Source of the DNA: Treponema sp. | GTDB taxonomy: Bacteria > Spirochaetota > Spirochaetia > Treponematales > Breznakiellaceae | Reading direction: 5' to 3' | Length of the DNA stretch: 64,000 bases | Assembly (NCBI GenBank): GCA_009782955.1 | Contig: WRIB01000001.1 | Span: forward strand, 1 to 64,000 | Shown here: in pieces, positions 11,014-21,394 of the stretch | How positions within the stretch are numbered: the stretch's first letter is position 1 | How the letters are laid out: every line of letters starts with the position of its first letter | Translations under genes and position numbers: made by a program | Notes under the pieces: model-generated | Seen by the model: only the letters and a program-made list of their open reading frames with translations | The model's database searches: none | What the model was told of the DNA's origin: nothing

Positions 11014-11478
11014 ATGACCGAAATTTGGGGAAAAGCTAAAAACTTCCGCATGGTACCTGCGGTAATTTTTATTTATGATTGTTCCCGGCTTCTCTTTTTG
11101 GTTATGGTGTCCGGGTTTTTTTTAAGACCGGAGCCGGATCTAAAAACTATTAATTTTCCTCTTATGATGTTTGTTTCTCCCAATGCACTCTTTCCCCTGA
11201 TATCATTTTTTCTGCTGATACGTTTTGATATTTCCAAAGCTTATATTCCGCTGTACATAACAGGAAAAGCACTGTGCCTGGTTTGTTTGACTGTTTGGCT
11301 GTTTTTTGGTTTAAGGCATATATTAAGTATACGGGAAATCCCGTGGCCTGTTTTTTTATGCGCTGCGGATCTGGTTACAATAATGGGGATAGCTCTGCAA
11401 GGCATAGAATCCCCGCATGGTAATTCCGTAGTAGAAGCGCCGCGGACAAATGTTCAGGCTGCAGAAGGAGGCGAATAA
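11014..11478 (+). CDS. Hypothetical membrane protein
   Basis: Hydrophobic segments; stop overlaps start of the MinD-like gene. Start position uncertain (track start 10966 overlaps the PPIase gene). Confidence 0.55.
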   Translation: MTEIWGKAKNFRMVPAVIFIYDCSRLLFLVMVSGFFLRPEPDLKTINFPLMMFVSPNALFPLISFFLLIRFDISKAYIPLYITGKALCLVCLTVWLFFGLRHILSIREIPWPVFLCAADLVTIMGIALQGIESPHGNSVVEAPRTNVQAAEGGE

Positions 11479-12623
11479 TGGTTGTTATCCCAATCGCCAG
11501 CGGTAAGGGCGGAGTAGGTAAATCACTTGCGGCAGCAAATCTGGCAGTAGCCCTGGCACAGGCGGGTAAAAGAGTAGTGCTGGTTGATTTGGATCTGGGT
11601 GCATCAAACCTCCATCTGGTTTTGGGGTTTCGTTCACCTGCCAGGGGGATTGGGACTTTTCTTAATAATACCAAGGGGGATTTTTCCCAGGTAATTACAA
11701 AAACTGATGTGCGCGGTTTGCGTTTTATTCCCGGCGATCAGGAAATGCCGGGACTTGCAAACTTAAAGTCCTTTCAGCGGAATGCTTTGGTCAGGCGGCT
11801 TTTGTCGCTTGAATCGGATACAGATATACTTATTCTTGATTTGGGCGCGGGAACCCATCAGTCTATTCTGGATTTCTTTCTTCTTTCGGGCCAGGGGATC
11901 GTTATCAGTTCCCCCGCAGTTACTGCAACGCTTAATGCTTATGTTTTTTTAAAAAATTCTGTTTTTCGGCTTATGTATACAAAATTTACAAAAGGTACGG
12001 AAGCGTACAATTATCTGGAAAGAGTCCGCAAAGACAGCTCTGGGAATCAGCATTTATACATACCTCAAATGCTGAAGGAAATCGAAAAGATCGATCCGGA
12101 ATCCCATAAAAGATTTACTGATGCGGCGGTACACTTTCATCCCCGTTTGATCATGAACATGATCGAAGATCCCAAGGATGCAGAAGTTGCAATGAAGATA
12201 CGCCGTTCCTGTGAAGAATATTTGGACATTAAGGTGGAGCATCTTGGGGTAATGTACCGGGACGGAATTCAGGATACAGCCCTGTCTTCCCGGCTGCCTG
12301 TAGTGCTTTACAAACCTCAGGCGGTAATTTCCCAGGCAATATACCGCATTGCCGACAAAATTCTTGAAAGTCAGGAAGATAATTTTACCCTGACCAACGA
12401 GGCCATAGACGATAGTTTTCACGAAGCAAGTCTGGAAGCGGAAATTGACTTCGAAAACAAGATGGAATATGTGGAAGAATTGCTGCATACGGGAGCTCTT
12501 ACGCAGGGAGATTTGCTGGAAACCGTTAAGTCCCAACAATTGGAAATATCCAAACTGAGAAAGGAAAATAACTATTTAAAGCTAAAACTGACTCAGGCAG
12601 CTTCCAATGGTTTAAAGGTTTAA
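11478..12623 (+). CDS. MinD/ParA-family P-loop ATPase
   Basis: IPIASGKGGVGKSLAAANLAVALA deviant Walker A; VVLVDLDLGASNLH; LILDLGAGTH. Confidence 0.9.
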   Translation: MVVIPIASGKGGVGKSLAAANLAVALAQAGKRVVLVDLDLGASNLHLVLGFRSPARGIGTFLNNTKGDFSQVITKTDVRGLRFIPGDQEMPGLANLKSFQRNALVRRLLSLESDTDILILDLGAGTHQSILDFFLLSGQGIVISSPAVTATLNAYVFLKNSVFRLMYTKFTKGTEAYNYLERVRKDSSGNQHLYIPQMLKEIEKIDPESHKRFTDAAVHFHPRLIMNMIEDPKDAEVAMKIRRSCEEYLDIKVEHLGVMYRDGIQDTALSSRLPVVLYKPQAVISQAIYRIADKILESQEDNFTLTNEAIDDSFHEASLEAEIDFENKMEYVEELLHTGALTQGDLLETVKSQQLEISKLRKENNYLKLKLTQAASNGLKV

Positions 12624-12671
12624 GCTGTTCATCTTACTGAAGTTTTTTTTACATATCAGGAGAATTTTAAA

Positions 12672-15600
12672 ATGCCTAAAAGGACAGATATCAATACTGT
12701 TATGATAATTGGGTCCGGACCCATAATCATCGGACAGGCCTGTGAATTTGACTATTCCGGAACACAGGCCTGCAAGGCGCTTAGAAGTTTAGGATATAAA
12801 GTTATTTTGGTAAACTCCAATCCTGCCACCATTATGACAGACCCTGTCGTTGCCGATGTAACGTATATTGAACCGCTTAATGTTGCACGGCTTACCGGGA
12901 TAATTGCCAAAGAAAGGCCCGACGCTTTGCTGCCCAATCTGGGAGGACAGTCGGGGCTTAATCTGAGCCTTGAATTAAAAAAAGCCGGAGTGCTGGACAG
13001 GTACAATGTTAAAGTAATAGGCGTTCAGCTTGATGCAATTGAACGCGGCGAAGACCGTATTGAGTTTAAGAAGACAATGAACAGGCTTGGTGTAGAAATG
13101 CCGAAAAGCTTTGAAGCATTGTCTGTTGAACAGGCTGAACAGGTTGCCGGAGATCTTGGGTATCCGGTTGTAATCCGGCCTGCTTTTACAATGGGCGGGA
13201 CAGGCGGAGGCATCGTATTTAACAAGGAAGAGCTGCAAATAGTTGCCGGCAGGGGAATACAGGCGTCGCTTATTGGACAGATACTGGTTGAAGAAAGCGT
13301 TCTGGGCTGGGAAGAACTTGAAGTAGAAGTTGTCAGAGACTCGAAAAACCAGATGATTGTTATTTGCATGATTGAAAATATCGATCCAATGGGTATTCAT
13401 ACCGGCGATTCATTTTGTGCGGCGCCCATGCTTACCATCAAAGAAGAACTGCAGGAAAGGCTGAAACAGATTGCGTTTAACATTGTTTCCGGAATCGGAG
13501 TTATCGGCGGAACCAATGTACAATTCGCCCATGATCCTGTTACGGACAGAGTTGTAATTATTGAAATCAACCCCAGAACATCCCGCTCTTCGGCGCTTGC
13601 TTCCAAAGCAACCGGGTTTCCCATAGCCTATGTTTCAGCACTTTTGGCTGCAGGGCTTACACTGGACGAGATCCCGTACTGGAAAGAAGGCACAATGGAA
13701 AAGTATGTGCCTTACGGAGATTACATTGTTTTAAAGTTTGCCAGGTGGGCTTTTGAAAAGTTTAAGGGGATTGAAGACAAGCTTGGTACGCAAATGAAAG
13801 CTGTCGGAGAAGTCATGAGTATAGGACGGACTTTTAAGGAAGCTTTCCAGAAGGCAATTCGTTCGCTGGAAACCGGCAGGTACGGCCTTGGCTTTGCAAA
13901 AAACTTTAATGAACTTGATGCAGAGGAACTGCTTTTAAAAATAGCCGCGCCGAACAGTGAAAGGTATTTTGCCGTATACGAAGCGCTGCGCAAAGGAGTA
14001 AGTACAGATACTATTCATACTATTACAAAGATAAAACAGTATTTTCTTGAACAGATGAAGGAACTGGCCGATCTGGAAAAGGAAATTCTTGCATATAAAA
14101 AAATGGTTTTACCGGATGAATTGCTGGTCAGGGCAAAAAAAGACGGCTTTGCCGACAGGTACCTTTCAAAACTGCTTGAAGTACCGGAAGAATATATCAG
14201 GCTGCACAGAAAAGTCGTTGGAATCAGCGAGGAATGGGATATTGTCCCGGTCAGCGGTGCCGATGCCGAATATTTTTACTCAACCTATAATGGGCTCGGC
14301 AATCTTGGCAATGAACTAAAAATGTCCCGGGAAAAACGCGGCATCAAGGCAAAAGCGGATAATCGTAACAAAGTTATTATTCTGGGAGGCGGTCCGAACA
14401 GAATAGGTCAGGGCATTGAATTTGATTACTGTTGTGTACATACCGCTTTTGCACTTCGTGAATCAGGCTTTGAAACAATTATGATAAACTGTAATCCTGA
14501 GACAGTTTCTACGGATTACGATACTTCGGATAAACTGTATTTTGAGCCGTTAACCGTAGAGGATGTTTTATCAATTTGCCAGCACGAAAACCCGCTGGGA
14601 GTTATTGTTCAGTTTGGAGGGCAGACGCCGCTTAATATCGCAATGGAACTGAAAAAAGCGGGAGTAAAGATTCTGGGAACCACTCCGGAAGTTATTGCAC
14701 TTGCAGAAGACAGAGCTTTGTTCAGAAAGATGATGGATAATATGAATATTCCCATGCCGGAATCCGGTATGGCCTGCAATTATGAAGAGGCGATTAACAC
14801 TGCGAACAGGGTAGGGTTTCCGGTTATGGTCAGGCCGTCGTATGTGCTGGGCGGACAGGCTATGGAAATTGTTTTCGGCAATGAACAGTTAAAAAATTAT
14901 ATCCGCGTTAATGCGCAGTATATCAGCAATGAAGCGCCGTTGCTTATTGACCGTTTTTTGGATAACGCCCTCGAATGTGAGGCGGATGCCATTGCAGATG
15001 GCAGTAATGCATTTATGCCGGCTGTTATGGAGCATATTGAATACGCGGGTATTCATTCCGGCGATTCAGCCTGTGTAATTCCTACCATAACAATTACGGA
15101 AAAACAAACCGAAACTATCCGGGATTATACATGTAAAATTGCCGGGGAATTGGGAGTTGTAGGGCTGATGAATATTCAATATGCCATTCACCAGGACAAG
15201 GTATATGTTTTGGAAGCAAATCCGCGTGCCTCCAGAACCGTACCGCTTGTTTCCAAGGTTTGTAACATTAACATGGCAAATCTTGCTACAAAGCTAATTA
15301 TGGCGGAATATACCAGTGCGCCTGTTGATCTCCTGGCGATGAAAAAGCCGGAAACCGGATATTACGGCGTAAAAGAAGCGGTTTTTCCGTTTAACATGTT
15401 TCCCGAAGTCGATCCGCTTTTGGGACCGGAGATGAGATCGACCGGCGAAGTTTTAGGGATGTCGGATTCATTCGGGCTTGCATTTTACAAAGCGCTTGAA
15501 GGCAGCAAGAGTATCCTGCCCCTTTCCGGTTCGGTACTGATTTCTGTAGCAAAAAAAGACAGAGAAGAACTGGAGGAAGTCGCAAAACAATTTGAAGTTC

Positions 15601-15935
15601 TGGGATTTAAAATCTATGCTACCAGGGGAACCCATTCATACCTTACATCGAAAGGTATAAAAGCGGAGGCAATTAATAAACTGTACGAAGGCCGCCCTGA
15701 CATTGAAGATGCAATAAAAAACCGCCAGTTGGATGTGATCATAAACACGCCAAGCGGAAGTATACGCAGTGAAGCTGACGACTCTTATATCAGAAAATCT
15801 GCAATCAGGAACAATATCCCGTATGTAACAACATTAACTGCGGCATTGGCCGCTGCAAAAGGAATTGCTGAAAAATTAAAGAGCCCTGACGAAAATGTAT
15901 ATTCATTGCAGGAATACCATAAAAGAAAGGGCTGA
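12672..15935 (+). CDS. carB: Carbamoyl-phosphate synthase large subunit
   Basis: 1087 aa, two ATP-grasp halves: [57 protein letters not shown]. Confidence 0.97.
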   Translation: MPKRTDINTVMIIGSGPIIIGQACEFDYSGTQACKALRSLGYKVILVNSNPATIMTDPVVADVTYIEPLNVARLTGIIAKERPDALLPNLGGQSGLNLSLELKKAGVLDRYNVKVIGVQLDAIERGEDRIEFKKTMNRLGVEMPKSFEALSVEQAEQVAGDLGYPVVIRPAFTMGGTGGGIVFNKEELQIVAGRGIQASLIGQILVEESVLGWEELEVEVVRDSKNQMIVICMIENIDPMGIHTGDSFCAAPMLTIKEELQERLKQIAFNIVSGIGVIGGTNVQFAHDPVTDRVVIIEINPRTSRSSALASKATGFPIAYVSALLAAGLTLDEIPYWKEGTMEKYVPYGDYIVLKFARWAFEKFKGIEDKLGTQMKAVGEVMSIGRTFKEAFQKAIRSLETGRYGLGFAKNFNELDAEELLLKIAAPNSERYFAVYEALRKGVSTDTIHTITKIKQYFLEQMKELADLEKEILAYKKMVLPDELLVRAKKDGFADRYLSKLLEVPEEYIRLHRKVVGISEEWDIVPVSGADAEYFYSTYNGLGNLGNELKMSREKRGIKAKADNRNKVIILGGGPNRIGQGIEFDYCCVHTAFALRESGFETIMINCNPETVSTDYDTSDKLYFEPLTVEDVLSICQHENPLGVIVQFGGQTPLNIAMELKKAGVKILGTTPEVIALAEDRALFRKMMDNMNIPMPESGMACNYEEAINTANRVGFPVMVRPSYVLGGQAMEIVFGNEQLKNYIRVNAQYISNEAPLLIDRFLDNALECEADAIADGSNAFMPAVMEHIEYAGIHSGDSACVIPTITITEKQTETIRDYTCKIAGELGVVGLMNIQYAIHQDKVYVLEANPRASRTVPLVSKVCNINMANLATKLIMAEYTSAPVDLLAMKKPETGYYGVKEAVFPFNMFPEVDPLLGPEMRSTGEVLGMSDSFGLAFYKALEGSKSILPLSGSVLISVAKKDREELEEVAKQFEVLGFKIYATRGTHSYLTSKGIKAEAINKLYEGRPDIEDAIKNRQLDVIINTPSGSIRSEADDSYIRKSAIRNNIPYVTTLTAALAAAKGIAEKLKSPDENVYSLQEYHKRKG

Positions 15936-15951
15936 TGTAACCGGAGTAGAT

Positions 15952-16905
15952 ATGAAAAGTGATAAAGAACTGAATGATTACATAGATACTCAAACCAGAC
16001 AAATACGGCAGCAGGTAGGAGAAGAAAAAGTACTTCTTGCGCTGTCGGGCGGTGTTGATTCTTCCGTATGTGCAGGTTTTTTATCCAAGGCAATACCGGG
16101 CCAGCTTACATGTATTTTTGTCGATCACGGCTTTATGCGGTTAAATGAAGGCGACGAAATTGAAAAGATGTTTTCAAAACACGATCTTCGTTTTATTCGT
16201 GTAAACGCTCAAAAGCGGTTTATTGCCAAATTAAAAGGAATATGCGATCCCGAAACAAAGCGGAAGTTAATCGGCGAAGAGTTTATCCGTGTGTTTGAAG
16301 AAGAGTCTGCAAAGCTTGGGACTGTTCCGTTTCTTGCACAGGGAACAATTTACCCGGATATTGTTGAGTCCGGCGGTAAACACGGCGCTGTAATAAAAAG
16401 CCACCACAACGTAGGAGGGCTTCCTGCCAATCTTGGCTTTACCGGGCTTGTTGAACCTCTGTCGGGACTTTATAAAGATGAAGTTCGCATTCTTGGCAGG
16501 AAGCTGGGGCTGCCGGCATTCCTGGTAAACCGTCAGCCGTTTCCGGGGCCCGGACTTGCTGTTCGTGTATTGGGCGAGGTTACTGAAGAAAAACTTGACG
16601 TTTTACGCAGGGCAGATGCGATATTACGTGAAGAAATTGATCGTACAAAACGCAGACCTGACCAGTATTTTGCCGTATTAACCGGCATCTTATCTGTTGG
16701 TGTAAAAGGGGATAAGAGAACATATAATCACGTAGTCGCAATTCGTGCCGTAACAACGAATGATTTTATGACATGTGAATATGTACCATTGCCGCATAAG
16801 CTTTTGGGCCGTATATCATCACGAATTACAGGTGAGATACCTGCGGTCAGCCGTGTTGTTTACGATATTACATCAAAGCCGCCGGCTACGGTGGAATGGG
16901 AATAA
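15952..16905 (+). CDS. guaA: GMP synthase ATP-pyrophosphatase domain only (no glutamine amidotransferase domain)
   Basis: [50 protein letters not shown]; starts 17 nt after the carB stop, leaving no room for a GATase domain. Confidence 0.92.
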   Translation: MKSDKELNDYIDTQTRQIRQQVGEEKVLLALSGGVDSSVCAGFLSKAIPGQLTCIFVDHGFMRLNEGDEIEKMFSKHDLRFIRVNAQKRFIAKLKGICDPETKRKLIGEEFIRVFEEESAKLGTVPFLAQGTIYPDIVESGGKHGAVIKSHHNVGGLPANLGFTGLVEPLSGLYKDEVRILGRKLGLPAFLVNRQPFPGPGLAVRVLGEVTEEKLDVLRRADAILREEIDRTKRRPDQYFAVLTGILSVGVKGDKRTYNHVVAIRAVTTNDFMTCEYVPLPHKLLGRISSRITGEIPAVSRVVYDITSKPPATVEWE

Positions 16906-16910
16906 ATTTT

Positions 16911-17516
16911 ATGATTAAAATAATAGACTACAAGGCAGGGAACGCACCGAGTGTAATGCATGCGGTTGCCCATCTTGGATATCAAGCCGGTTTTGCACGT
17001 TGTCCGGATGACCTCGAAGATGCAACACATATTTTATTGCCGGGAGTAGGCAGTGCGAAGGCGACAATGGAATCCCTGCGTGAGTTGGAATTAATACATG
17101 CAATAGAAGAAGCAGTGTTAAAGAAAAAAGTTCTGTTTTTGGGCATTTGTGTCGGCCTGCAGATTCTTTTTGAACATAGCGAAGAAGAAAATGCCGATTG
17201 TCTTGGGTGGTTAAAAGGCCAGGTTGTAAAATTTGATGTTTCCAAAGTCAGGGTTCCGCAGATGGGCTGGAATCAGGTGCACTTTACAAAAGCTCTCCCA
17301 TTGAACGGTGAAGATGATTATTTTTATTTTGTTAATTCATATTATGCAACGCCGGAAGATGAATCCGATATATGGGGCGCAGCGGATTATAATGGTCCGT
17401 TTGCAGCAGCGGTTCAGAAAGAAAACATTTATGCCGCGCAGTTTCATATCGAAAAAAGCGGCGAAGCCGGGCTCAGGCTGCTGAATGGCTTTCTTGGTTT
17501 AAAGCAGGGAGACTGA
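16911..17516 (+). CDS. hisH: Imidazole glycerol phosphate synthase subunit HisH
   Basis: IIDYKAGNAPSV, LGICVGLQILFEHSEE, PQMGWNQVHF, AAQFHIEKSGEAGLRLL (Cys/His/Glu triad present). Confidence 0.93.
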   Translation: MIKIIDYKAGNAPSVMHAVAHLGYQAGFARCPDDLEDATHILLPGVGSAKATMESLRELELIHAIEEAVLKKKVLFLGICVGLQILFEHSEEENADCLGWLKGQVVKFDVSKVRVPQMGWNQVHFTKALPLNGEDDYFYFVNSYYATPEDESDIWGAADYNGPFAAAVQKENIYAAQFHIEKSGEAGLRLLNGFLGLKQGD

Positions 17517-17519
17517 TCT

Positions 17520-18326
17520 ATGCTTACAAAAAGGCTGATTGCCTGCTTTGATATCATAAAAGGCCGGGTGACCAAGGCGGTACAGTTTCAGGATAACATA
17601 GACGTCGCCCTTGCAGAGGAACTGGCCTGTGCCATGTATAAAGCGCACATTGACGAGCTGATTTTTTACGATATTACCGCAAGCTCCGAGAAACGCAGTA
17701 TCGACATTGAAACAGTAAAAAAAGTTGCAAGCCATGTTTTTATTCCTTTTACCGTTGGCGGCGGAATCAAAGATTTGAATGACATGTACGAGGTTCTTAA
17801 AGCAGGAGCAGAAAAAATCAGCATTGACTCAATGGCTGTAAGGAACCCTCACATTATTACGGATGGTTCCAAAGCCTTTGGTTCCCAATGCATTGTACTG
17901 TCCACCCAGGTAAAAAAAACGGGAACAACGCCGAGCGGATATGAGGTGTTTATAGACGGGGCGAGGGTTGCAACCGGGATGGATGCTGTTGAATGGATTA
18001 AACGAGGGCAGGATCTCGGCGCCGGGGAAATATGTTTAAACAGTATCGACAGGGATGGAACATTGTCCGGTTATGATCTTGAATTAATGAAGCTGGCAGA
18101 CAATGCTGTTTCGGTTCCCCTTATTGCTTCCGGCGGTGCCGGAAAGCCGGAACACCTGAAAGAAGTATTTGAAAACACGGAAACCCATGCGGCGATAATC
18201 AGCAGTATGCTGTACTCGCCCAGGCTGGAAAAAAATTATTCTGTGAGCGAGCTTAAGGAATACCTCCGGCAAAACAACATAAGCATACGTCCGGTATGCG
18301 GCGAGGAAAGCAGATGTCAAAATTAA
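17520..18326 (+). CDS. hisF: Imidazole glycerol phosphate synthase subunit HisF
   Basis: LTKRLIACFDIIKGRVTKAVQF, PFTVGGGIKDLND, EICLNSIDRDGTLSGYDLELM. Confidence 0.93.
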   Translation: MLTKRLIACFDIIKGRVTKAVQFQDNIDVALAEELACAMYKAHIDELIFYDITASSEKRSIDIETVKKVASHVFIPFTVGGGIKDLNDMYEVLKAGAEKISIDSMAVRNPHIITDGSKAFGSQCIVLSTQVKKTGTTPSGYEVFIDGARVATGMDAVEWIKRGQDLGAGEICLNSIDRDGTLSGYDLELMKLADNAVSVPLIASGGAGKPEHLKEVFENTETHAAIISSMLYSPRLEKNYSVSELKEYLRQNNISIRPVCGEESRCQN

Positions 18327-19321
18327 TTGTTCCGCAGAATTACCGGTCTGTTCTGACCATTTACGAAACCCAGACCGCCATAGGATCCATAAAAAAGATA
18401 TTTGAGGAAAATTTGTGCAGCGCCCTGAATCTTAAACGTGTCTCCGCTCCGCTCTTTGTTGAAGTGCAAACGGGCCTGAATGATGACTTAAACGGCGTGG
18501 AGCGTCCGGTTGAGTTTGATATAAAGGAAACGCAGACAAATGCACAGGTTGTTCATTCGCTTGCCAAATGGAAACGCATGGCTTTGCATAAATACTGTTT
18601 TCCCGCGGGCGAAGGGCTGTATACCGATATGAATGCTGTAAGGCGCGATGAAGAACTGGATAATCTCCATTCAATTTATGTTGATCAGTGGGATTGGGAA
18701 ATAGTTATTGATAAGTCTTCACGTAACGAAAACTTTTTAAAAGCTACAGTCATTAAAATTATAAATTCCATTTGTAATACGGCGGAAAAAATCAATGAGT
18801 TGTTTCCTGTTTTGAATATTATTCTTTCGCGGAATGTGCAATTTATAACGACACAGCAGCTTGAAGATCTTTACCCGGATTTAACGCCGAAAGAGCGTGA
18901 AAATATATATGTAAAGGAATATAAAACAGTGTTCATCATGCAGATTGGTGATGTTTTAAAATCAGGAAACAGACACGACGGACGCGCCCCTGACTATGAC
19001 GACTGGACATTAAACGGCGACATTTTATTCTGGGATGATATTCTGGGATGCGCCATGGAAATTTCTTCAATGGGAATCCGTGTAGATGAAGTATCAATGG
19101 ATGCACAGTTAAAAAAAGCAAATTGCGGCCAACGCCGTGAGCTGCCGTTCCATAAAATGCTGCTTGAAGGAAAACTGCCGCTTTCCATTGGCGGCGGAAT
19201 AGGCCAATCTAGGCTGTGTATGCTTCTGCTGAAAAAAGCGCATGTCGGCGAGGTGCAGGTTTCCGTTTGGGACAGGGATACGCTTTCTGCATGTAAAGTC
19301 GCAGGTATTGAATTGCTGTAA
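18314..19321 (+). CDS. asnA: Aspartate--ammonia ligase
   Basis: TQTAIGSIKKIFEENLCSALNLKRVSAPLFVE, YTDMNAVRRDEELDNLHSIYVDQWDWE, SIGGGIGQSRLCMLLLKKAHVGEVQ; start overlaps the hisF end. Confidence 0.95.
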   Translation: MSKLIVPQNYRSVLTIYETQTAIGSIKKIFEENLCSALNLKRVSAPLFVEVQTGLNDDLNGVERPVEFDIKETQTNAQVVHSLAKWKRMALHKYCFPAGEGLYTDMNAVRRDEELDNLHSIYVDQWDWEIVIDKSSRNENFLKATVIKIINSICNTAEKINELFPVLNIILSRNVQFITTQQLEDLYPDLTPKERENIYVKEYKTVFIMQIGDVLKSGNRHDGRAPDYDDWTLNGDILFWDDILGCAMEISSMGIRVDEVSMDAQLKKANCGQRRELPFHKMLLEGKLPLSIGGGIGQSRLCMLLLKKAHVGEVQVSVWDRDTLSACKVAGIELL

Positions 19322-19343
19322 AGCGATACTTTCTAAATTTTCT

Positions 19344-19369
19344 CTCGTGGAGGCGCGGAGAGCGCAAAG
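19344..19369 (+). repeat. Left copy of a 26-bp inverted repeat bounding an AT-rich islet
   Basis: ctcgtggaggcgcggagagcgcaaag; 22/26 match to the reverse complement of 21353-21378. Confidence 0.85.
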
Positions 19370-19547
19370 TTTTCAGTCTTTGCGCAAAAATGACTGTTGT
19401 AAAATGACATTATTTTTGAATATTTGTGAGTATTTTTATAAAAAAGTGAATAAAAAAAGTATTGACATTATTGATTTTCGTGGTAATGTATTTATGTGGT
19501 GCAAGACTTTATATTATTTCAGTTTGGAAAGATCGTAGGGGTATAAA

Positions 19548-20090
19548 TTGTCTAAGCCTAAAATTCAAAAAGAAGCCATATTTACGATTCTTGAAAATAT
19601 ATTTGGAACAGGAAGTGTGCAAAAAGAGGTTTCATACAACTGGATGGCCTCTCCAGGTAAAATGGATGACGCAGGGGAATATACAAATATCATTCAATCC
19701 CTTGTAAATTATAGAAATAAAATAGAATTTGTTAAAACACATAAACCAAATTGTGATTTTGTAATAGAAAGCAAAAAAATTATTGTTGAATATGATGAAC
19801 GTCAACATTTTTCCGAAGCAAGAAAAATTGCATTAGAAGCATATCCTTCTAATGTTATGCTATTTTTTGATAAAGAAAAATGGATTGAATATTGTGAGAA
19901 AATTAATGCAAAAGACAACGATCCGCATTTTAGGGATGAACAGAGAGCATTTTATGATTCCGTCAGAGATATAGCAAGCGATAAAAACGGCTATAATCTT
20001 TACAGAATAAAAGATAATGAATTTGATTGGACATCTAAAGATGCAGAATCAAAGATGAGATATTTATTAAGTATTAGAGAAGAAAAATAA
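19548..20090 (+). CDS. Hypothetical protein, possible PD-(D/E)XK / Vsr-like nuclease fold
   Basis: NCDFVIESKKIIVEYDERQHFSEARK (Asp ... E-x-D-E-R-x-H). Annotated start is TTG at 19548 as in the ORF track; exact start uncertain. Confidence 0.5.
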   Translation: MSKPKIQKEAIFTILENIFGTGSVQKEVSYNWMASPGKMDDAGEYTNIIQSLVNYRNKIEFVKTHKPNCDFVIESKKIIVEYDERQHFSEARKIALEAYPSNVMLFFDKEKWIEYCEKINAKDNDPHFRDEQRAFYDSVRDIASDKNGYNLYRIKDNEFDWTSKDAESKMRYLLSIREEK

Positions 20091-20917
20091 TGTCAATGTC
20101 AATAAATAACCCAACTAATATTTCCATTTCAAATGAAATTAAAATGAAAAGCCCTTGCTTAAACATTTCAAAAATTGGTATCGTTTCGAGAAATTATAAT
20201 GATAAAGAAGATTTTTCCGAAAGTTTTTATGATATTCTGCAATATTTAGACAGTCAAGGCTGTGATTGTGCTTTATTTTCTCTGTTTACGTTGCTTGCAA
20301 AAAACAGTTTGAACTTAGATATTTTAAGGTTTAAATATTTAAGGAGTATCTTTATAGAAGAATTCGAGAAAAAAGATAACAAAAGGCAAGCAACCTGTTA
20401 TATTGTTTATTATTCGGAAAATGGAAACAGCTGGAAATCGCATCCATTTACTCAAATGTTTGGGTCTATAAGCAACAAAAAACCAGAATACCTTAAAGAA
20501 TTTATTGATGAAGAAGTTCCAAATAAAAGAATCATGGGAAATGCTCTTGTTTTACTTTGCGGTGAAAGTAATATTGTAAAATATAATAAGAAACAAATAA
20601 GAGTTGAAGATATATATGGAATTCTCAAAAAGATACCAAACAATACAAATATTATATTAAACCCAATACATGATAGAATGACACGATTTGAGATGAAAAA
20701 GAAAAGGGAGTTTTTATCAGAAAATAATAGAATTGTTATTTCCGTATGGAATAAAGGAAAAACTTTTAAAAATGATCGAATAGACAATAAAAGTCCTGCA
20801 TATACTGTTTTTTATAATGGCAAAGAAAAACTAATAAAAAAGGAACATTATATATCAAAAAACGATCCTTCAATTGAAGTAGCAATTATTGAAACTGAAT
20901 TAATAATTTTGAAATAA
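20090..20917 (+). CDS. Hypothetical protein, possible nitrilase/C-N hydrolase-like fold
   Basis: NALVLLCGESNIV, NNTNIILNPIHDRMTRFEMKKKREFLSENNRIVISVWNKGK; overlaps the end of the preceding gene. Confidence 0.45.
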   Translation: MSMSINNPTNISISNEIKMKSPCLNISKIGIVSRNYNDKEDFSESFYDILQYLDSQGCDCALFSLFTLLAKNSLNLDILRFKYLRSIFIEEFEKKDNKRQATCYIVYYSENGNSWKSHPFTQMFGSISNKKPEYLKEFIDEEVPNKRIMGNALVLLCGESNIVKYNKKQIRVEDIYGILKKIPNNTNIILNPIHDRMTRFEMKKKREFLSENNRIVISVWNKGKTFKNDRIDNKSPAYTVFYNGKEKLIKKEHYISKNDPSIEVAIIETELIILK

Positions 20918-20993
20918 TGTTGAGAACGAGAGATAGGGGTGAAAGGCGAATAATGAAGGCAAAATACCGAGCCTATCAGATGCCGTTTGCTTT

Positions 20994-21347
20994 TTATATT
21001 CTTTTCCACCCATTTTTTAATAATTCATCAAGCATATTATTTTCATGAAATTCTTTAACTGATATTTCTTTATAGATTCCTTTTTCCAAAGAACCATTTT
21101 TTGCAAAAACAAATAATTTTGCAAACATATCATTATATATTACATCATTACCATTTTTCATTATAGGAACTACAGATATACAACATCCAATATGACCTTG
21201 ACAAATATACCTTTCATAAGTATTCAATTCTTCAAAAGGTGTATTACTCCATGGCCCTAATTCTGTCATAAAAACATTGGAGGTAAAATGTTTTCGCTTT
21301 CTGTTAATATTCAATTCGTTTAAATTCGTGTAATTCGTTGATCTCAT
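20994..21347 (-). CDS. Small hypothetical protein
   Basis: 117-codon ORF; its first ~25 codons read through repeat-like sequence (aattcgtttaaattcgtgtaattcg), so the true start may be MTELGPW. Confidence 0.4.
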   Translation of the reverse strand: MRSTNYTNLNELNINRKRKHFTSNVFMTELGPWSNTPFEELNTYERYICQGHIGCCISVVPIMKNGNDVIYNDMFAKLFVFAKNGSLEKGIYKEISVKEFHENNMLDELLKNGWKRI

Positions 21348-21352
21348 ATTTC

Positions 21353-21378
21353 CTCTGCGTTCTCCGCGCCTCCGCGTG
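21353..21378 (-). repeat. Right copy of the 26-bp inverted repeat
   Basis: + strand ctctgcgttctccgcgcctccgcgtg; inverted relative to 19344-19369. Confidence 0.85.
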
Positions 21379-21394
21379 AAATATTTTGGAGGAA

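Noticed and set aside
16911-18326. hisH/hisF as O-antigen-type WbpG-associated paralogues
   Set aside because: No LPS or pseudaminic acid genes nearby and motifs are normal for HisH/HisF.
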